Shown piece by piece: positions 50,803 through 64,000 of a stretch of 64,000 nucleotides of DNA. The stretch is taken from contig CM022671.1 of the NCBI GenBank assembly GCA_012295275.1, positions 22,878,822 to 22,942,821 of the forward strand, in the 5' to 3' direction. The notes beneath the pieces were generated by a model. It was given only the letters and a program-made list of their open reading frames with translations, ran no database searches and had not been told where the DNA came from. The stretch comes from Chrysomallon squamiferum. Its lineage: Eukaryota; Mollusca; Gastropoda; Neomphalida; Peltospiridae. Made by a program: the position numbers and the translations under genes. Position 1 is the first letter of the stretch. Every line of letters begins with the position of its first letter.

Positions 50803-52724
50803 CATTACATGTATATCTAACTGAAACATTTGTACCAGTTGTGTTCAGTAAATTTATTACTTTATAAATTGGGATAATTTACTACTAATGAAATAACTGG
50901 TTCATTGTCTGCTGCTATTCATGTGATTTAAATCTTAACGTGTTCAGTCTATCATCCTACACTGTTAAGTTTTAAAATAACCTTTATCTTGAGCCTGCTT
51001 GTGCAGCATATGGGACCAGTGTAATTAAATATTTAAACAGAATAGTTTTGACTTGGTTGGAAACCATATTAATATTTAATATTTTGAACTGACTCGACCA
51101 TGGAGTGGTAATATTGTTAAATCCATGTGAATGTTTATCTGAATTGTTCAGAGAACACCATCATGACAATAAAATAAAAAAATAAAAATTTCACCCCAAT
51201 ATCATTAATGGGAATATAGTTTTTAAAAAATAAATAACATTATTTTAGTTTTAAATTAATATATTTTCTTATTTTTATTTATGGCACCTGTAAAATATAG
51301 ATAATTAATTGGGTAGTCCTGATTGATGGTTTCATTTGGATTGACATAAATTCGTGCTTATAATTTAAAAAAAATGAGAACAGTCATTAAACATTGGTTA
51401 ACTGATGAGAAAAAATAATTATAAGTATTAAATTCTTAATACTATGAATGATGTAGAAGTATATTGTATCTGATAATAAAATAATACTGTTAACTGAAGA
51501 TTATGCATAACTGGTAAATTATGAATTGTTTAAAATATCATAACATAAATAAAAATGTTCTGTGATTTATTATTTGTATTCTTTAAAAGGTACATCTTTT
51601 GCATGCATGAAAAAGAAATGTTAATGAAATAAACCACATTCTGAAGAATGAACTGTTGTTTTTATTTTTGTGTTGTTTAACTTTTATGTTTATTTAATCA
51701 GAAATAACTAAAAATATTAATAAACCAAAATCAAGATTACATATATTTTAATTTTCACATCATAAGAAATTAACTGAAATACCTGCAGTAACAGTTGGAA
51801 AATGTTAGTTCATATGAATATTTTTCAGTTTCGATTTTACATAAGGCATTTTTTTTTTTTTCTGTTATATGATATAAATGTCAGTATTCTTATATTTGTC
51901 TATATTTTTGTGTGTTTTAATTGTACAATGCAAGATAAAAGAATAAGATAAATAAAAAAAATATCTTACAACTAGAGGTACATATAAAAGTAATTAAAAA
52001 TATACAAATTAATGCAAGGAATTAGAACACGTCTCAATGTTCACTAGAACAAAATTATTTTGTTTGTTATCAGAAAGAATTATTTAATAATTTAAATAGT
52101 TATTTGAAGCAGTCTCAAATGATAAAATTCAAATTAATGGAGTTGTTTTAATCTAAAGCATCAATTTTATCTCTCATTAATATGCACAAATGTTTTTAAT
52201 AATCATCAATTGATGATTTAAACTATTATATCCAGCTGATTGGCTACCACCAAGTTATCAAAGAAATGATTGTGTGAAAATCTTCATCAATCTTTACACA
52301 ACCTATTACAGTGGCCAGATATATTGGTCTACACTGTGATTCAGAGGATGTCTGAATCATTTTGAGCTGATAATTAAATTTTTGTATAAAAATCTTTAAT
52401 CATTATGTTGATGAAATAAACAGTTCTGTCTAGTTGACTGGCTTCCCACCAAGTTATCAAAGAAGAGATTGTGTGAACCTTCCCAGATCCTTTGCATTAC
52501 ACATCAAACTGGCCACTTTTGTGATATCTTGTTTGTGCTGATGTCCATATTTGCATGTAAATGTCTAATGAGTGAATGTCTAGTATGTGTTATGAGATTT
52601 TGTTTTATCCGTTTGTTCTCAAAGTCCATTATTTGATGACAAATGCAGTGTTAGTTCCATGAACTTGGAAGTTAATCTGTTGGCAGCCATGATTTGTTGG
52701 TTTTGATGAAGATGAGACAACTCA
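50803..52724. other. BRIP1-RAD1 tail-to-tail spacer
   Basis: This interval between two stop codons on opposite strands presumably holds both 3' UTRs. AATAAA-like hexamers are frequent because of the AT content and cannot be assigned. A degenerate direct duplication is present near 52.2-52.5 kb. No coding signal was found. Confidence 0.5.
52231..52516. repeat. degenerate direct duplication, copies ~90 bp, spaced ~198 bp
   Basis: 52231-52320 and 52429-52516 share CACCAAGTTATCAAAGAA, then GATTGTGTGAA, then CAAACTGGCCA-like ends. They lie immediately 3' of RAD1. Confidence 0.65.
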
Positions 52725-56157
<3,433 letters not shown>

Positions 56158-56234
56158 GTCAGCTAAAAATTAATCGATTATGAGTTATTATTTTTTTGAA
56201 ATTTCTTTTAACATTGTTATGATTGTATTTCCTA

Positions 56235-56242
56235 TTTGGCGC
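56235..56242 (+). promoter_or_regulatory. E2F-type site upstream of RAD1
   Basis: TTTGGCGC matches the E2F consensus TTTSSCGC and is located 78 bp upstream of the RAD1 start codon. RAD1 acts in the S-phase checkpoint, so E2F control is plausible, but the site is inferred from sequence only. Confidence 0.4.
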
Positions 56243-57427
56243 CATTGTTTACATTGTTTATTAATTTTTACTGTCTTAAAAAGTAAAGAATATCAAAGGG
56301 AGATAACGCTGCATTACACACATTATTCTGAACTAAAAGTAGATTATCATTATATTATTTAAATTACACCCCTCCAGATAACTTGTTAAAAATACTGAAC
56401 TTACTAAAAGTAATTTATTAAATATTTTGAAATCTAAATGATTAAATGATATTGTAGGAATAACCAGTGGTTGCAACTGCTTAACATTTAGAGATATAGA
56501 TCTATTCATAGATGTTTATGCAATCTAGCTGTCATTTGTACGTAGGCCTACACAGACGCGCACACATACTGTCAGAAGTACAAAAATAGATACTGAAATA
56601 AATGCATTTGAAAAAACCATCGAATTTTATTTAATTTATTAATTGCCTTGATTTCTCTTACAAACTCTCAGTGATTTAATCTTTACACAGTTTCGCTATA
56701 TTCTTTTTTTTCTTCTTTTTTTTTAAAAGACAAAAAAAGGGTAAATTAAACTATTAATTTTAACATGAACTATTAGAGAGAACATACGTCTTGACCACAG
56801 ACATCCGAGTAAAAACTGTTGAGATTTGTTTATCAACACACCGAAACACAATTAAATGTTTGAACGACGTTTTCCTATTATTGTTTCATTATTTTATTTT
56901 ATTTTTATTTTTTATTATTTTTTCCTTTATTATTTTAAAATTCCTTAAAGGATTAATATTAGTGCGGATTGCCGAGTAACAACGACAAGATATACATAAA
57001 AGTAATGGAATTATCTAAAATCGTCATCGGTGGTCCTTCAGATTTACAAGTGGTATAAAAGAAAGCTTTTTCTAAACTCTGAAGATGTATAATTATGTGG
57101 GTTTAATCAGTACGTTTTTCTTTTTTAAGAACAAGGGGGAAAATATTTTAATCCTCGTAATTATTTTTGGTAAAATCACAATGGAAATTTGACGTAAGTC
57201 CATTTTGTTAGCAAATTATTAAAAATTAAATTACACATCCGAAGCATATTTAAATTATTTACATTCTGTAGTAAGGCTCAAGCACGTATGGCGTGACAAC
57301 AAACCCGTAATTTTCTGGAGTCTTGTCAAACTTTGGTAGTTTTAACACTGTGGAAAATATGATAAAGGCAAATAATAATAATAATAATAATAAAAAAAAT
57401 AATAATAATAATAACAAAAGTTAATAA

Positions 57428-57489
<62 letters not shown>

Positions 57490-57838
57490 CAATAAAATAA
57501 AATAGAAAATAAATAAATAGAATAAAAAATATGAACATTATATCAAAACAAATGTCACACAGGGACATTTTGATTTCAGAACTGAAAGATATAAAGTGAA
57601 TCTCCTAACCAGTTCGGGACTTTGACGTTTTGAGGCTCCAAATTTAGAAGCTGTTGAGGACCCTTTGGTAATTCTTAATTGTTGATATGTAATAGTAAGT
57701 GAAACTGCTAGTGGCCACTAAATACCGAGATCCAAAGATATAGATGTTTAATCTATGTAGAAATCCGAATGCATGAAGGTAGGCCTACTCTCAGGGAACC
57801 ACAATCCTATCCTTCGATCGTTATTCATACAAACATTG

Positions 57839-57840
<2 letters not shown>

Positions 57841-57913
<73 letters not shown>
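57841..57913. repeat. (TC)n microsatellite
   Basis: About 73 bp of pure TC. Confidence 0.95.
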
Positions 57914-57916
<3 letters not shown>

Positions 57917-58433
57917 TCTCTAACAGTACGTCCGTTTATTATAGAAAACACTCATAAAATGACTGTTAAAAATAAAAGCAAGACAAGAACAGAATAAACA
58001 TAAAATGTTAATATTTTATTTCACGAAATAAAGAAGAAACTGATATTTATATATGCCCACATTGTTTTTACATGATACCAAAAAGAACAATAGCTTCTAA
58101 ATAATATGAAAAATCAGAAATACAATGATGTATATGTAACACATTTTGTAACTGAAATTTTATTTTTATTTTTTGAAAAACGTGTAGTAATGTTGGAGCT
58201 ACCATTAACGGGCGCTTCAGTGAATGAACCGCCACTTCTGTTATTAAAGTTGATTTATGATGATGAGAAAAGTATTGACTGTTAGTATATATATATTATT
58301 AATTTACTTAAATATATATATATATATAATTTAAATAAAGTATGAAAAAATAATTTAGTGGCAATTTATCATTAAAATGTTTTTATCTCATTTATCTTTA
58401 CTTTTATCTATATCTATATCTGTATGTGAATGT

Positions 58434-58537
58434 ATGTATGTATGTATGTATGTATGTATGTATAATCTGAATGTGAATATAGTCCAGTGACTATCGCTAA
58501 AATGTGTTCATCTCTCTACTTTGTACTTACATATGTA

Positions 58538-58572
<35 letters not shown>

Positions 58573-58589
58573 CGTGTGTGTGTGTGTGT
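58434..58589. repeat. (TATG)n and (TG)n microsatellites
   Basis: A TATG array at 58434-58462 and a TG array with GC interruptions at 58544-58589. Confidence 0.9.
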
Positions 58590-59981
58590 AAAGACAATTT
58601 AGTGGCATTTTCCTTCTCTGCATTTACAAAACAGTGAAATTTGTTATTAATTATAATCAAAAAACTATGTAGCAGTCCCGACAACGATGTTGAATGCTGC
58701 GGGAAATTGCAGAGATTAGAAGGCGACTTTAGTTGAAGTGGAATATGGATTAATTACAAATATTCGACGAAAGCAGTGGAACAGTGTAATTCTGTAATTA
58801 ATAACAGTTTCAAAAAAGCACCGATGCACTTACTGAAACGCTCGTTAATGCATGTACCACGGAAGAAAACAACCAAGAACGGTGAATGAAAACCGGAATG
58901 AGCGGAAAGACAGAATGGTTTCCTAATTGGAGCAAATACACCGTTCTCGGAGGTTGGCCATTAATGTGCACGAATATTATGGATATTTAAAGCTGTAATT
59001 TGCGCTTGGCCGATTTTTACTTTATTAAGTTAATTTCTGCGTTAATGAGAACAATAACAAAATATGAAAATAATGACTAAAACAGATATAATGTATAAAG
59101 AAGCAGGTTAACATCGAATCCGGAGTATGAACATTTATGACAATAACACTGCAAACATACACACGTTGTTTGGATATAACAAACACCATGCACAAGAAGG
59201 ATATATGTACATGAACAGCATTACATGGGAACATATTTGTAAGAATCATGGAGCGGCAGAATCAAGTTACAAAATACATAATAAAAATAAATATCTGGCA
59301 TTTTACTACATTGTGGTTGAAGAAATAATCAGAATAACTTTTGTCATCATATCGCAAAGAATCACGTTTCTGGCAGTATCTTTGCGAGAAGTTCTTGTCA
59401 TTTCCCACTTCTAAATGCTTATTTTTTATTTCCCCCCAAAATAACCTTTGCTGGTTGACAAATAATAATAACTCAATTATTCTAATGAATTAAAGTATAT
59501 TTATAAAACAATGCAAAATCAGATTCGAAAAATGAAATTGAAAGAGGAAAATAATAATAATAATATTTTTTTAATAAAAGAAATTGTAGACAGCACTCAT
59601 TTCTGCGATGTTCATTTCAAATACACATGGATTTCAGTTCTCAGTGAACAGACATTAACTTCTTTCAAAGATGCACCAACGGCTGCTGAAAAAATAAATG
59701 TAAAACCAAGATGAAAGCATTTTGATTGAAAATCATTTCAAGTAAAACACTCATCATACAATTTTCAAAATTGAACAGTAACTGAAGACTAGAATGCAAC
59801 ATTTAATTTAAGGCTTCTTGTGTATGGATTGAGGACCAAAAACGTAAGAGGGACGAAACCCTTAATTGTTACAAAACGATGTGTCGGATCACCCATTTTC
59901 GATAAGACATTTTTTATATGCAGCTTCCATCAGTCAGGAAAGCATACAAGTATCTTTTAAATTTAGTTTTCTCTTGAACAC

Positions 59982-60061
59982 ATTCATTTGTTCTTAAATC
60001 CTGGATCTATTCTTGATACAGATTCATTTGTTCTTAAATCCTGGAACCATTCTTGATACAA
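59982..60061. repeat. two tandem copies of a 40-bp unit
   Basis: Units 59982-60021 and 60022-60061 begin ATTCATTTGTTCTTAAATCC and end ATTCTTGATACA, with a few mismatches. Confidence 0.9.
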
Positions 60062-60269
60062 TAATTATATTCGACAACATATATTTGAAATAAAAGGTTC
60101 ACTTTTTATACTTTTTGTTTGTTTGTTCGTCTGCATATCCTTTCATTCCTTCCTTTTATTTCCATTCTTTTCATTTCATTTTATTTATTTTTTTTAAATT
60201 AATTTCTGAATTAAACAATTTGATATGTTACCTGTTCAGTATTTTCTATTGTTTTTAACCTGTTGCCGT

Positions 60270-63808
<3,539 letters not shown>

Positions 63809-64000
63809 CTGAAAAAAATTAAGAAAAAATATATACCAAAGATTAAAAATGATTTTAATAAGACACATTTCTCCTCTAACACCCTTTTTTTTTTTTTTTT
63901 AATATATATTTTGAATACACTTCTGGGATTTATTATAATTTTTTGTGTTGTTGTTGTTGTTGTTATCATCATCATCATCATCATCATTATTATTATGAGT

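Larger units (their letters stand above)
56243..60269. other. intergenic region between RAD1 and the right-edge gene
   Basis: No supported coding exon in 4 kb. Contents: TA, poly-A and AAT tracts near 57370-57490, a (TC)n array at 57841-57913, TATG and TG arrays at 58434-58589, a more GC-balanced unique stretch at about 58670-59000, and a 40-bp tandem duplication at 59982-60061. A 95-codon frame at 59127-59414 has no recognisable features. Confidence 0.5.

Noticed and set aside
59127-59414. 95-codon plus-strand frame
   Set aside because: No recognisable motif, no splice context, ordinary intergenic composition; length is possible by chance.

Overview
The window is animal nuclear DNA. It is very AT-rich, dense in microsatellites ((GA)n, (AAT)n, (TATG)n, (AC)n, poly-A) and carries many short exons with GT-AG introns. 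The encoded proteins are close to vertebrate orthologues in sequence and length, and the base composition and repeat types fit a lophotrochozoan, most likely a mollusc. That taxon is an inference; nothing in the window fixes the species.

Five complete, intron-rich genes can be rebuilt exon by exon with continuous phase, plus the 3' end of a sixth. Left to right: about 10.5 kb without a supported gene; TXNDC17/TRP14 (minus, 4 exons, 122 aa); TADA2A (plus, 12 exons, 432 aa), head-to-head with TXNDC17; THOC6 (plus, 14 coding exons, 340 aa); BRIP1/FANCJ (plus, 31 coding exons, about 1398 aa); RAD1 (minus, 8 exons, 281 aa), tail-to-tail with BRIP1; and the last three exons of an unrecognised minus-strand gene running off the right edge. 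The genes are housekeeping genes: thiol redox, SAGA/ATAC chromatin adaptor, mRNA export (TREX), interstrand-crosslink and G4 helicase, and 9-1-1 checkpoint clamp. BRIP1 and RAD1 both belong to the DNA-damage response, but adjacency alone does not show co-regulation.

Two near-identical copies of a roughly 2.83 kb DNA transposon sit in direct orientation, one in TXNDC17 intron 1 and one in THOC6 intron 4. Each has 24-bp perfect outer termini inside inverted repeats of about 620 bp, a 4-bp target duplication, and broken coding remnants with a Cys/His motif.

The most unusual material is in BRIP1. Two separate tandem duplications copy a 3' splice site plus the start of the following exon (exons 6 and 11). 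Helicase motif II reads DEGH instead of DEAH. The tail carries a SUMO-interaction-like motif, a PCNA-binding-like motif and a Cys-rich C-terminal module that I do not recall in the human protein. Flanking regions hold decayed tandem repeats, full CRE palindromes and two stretches that resemble conserved non-coding elements.
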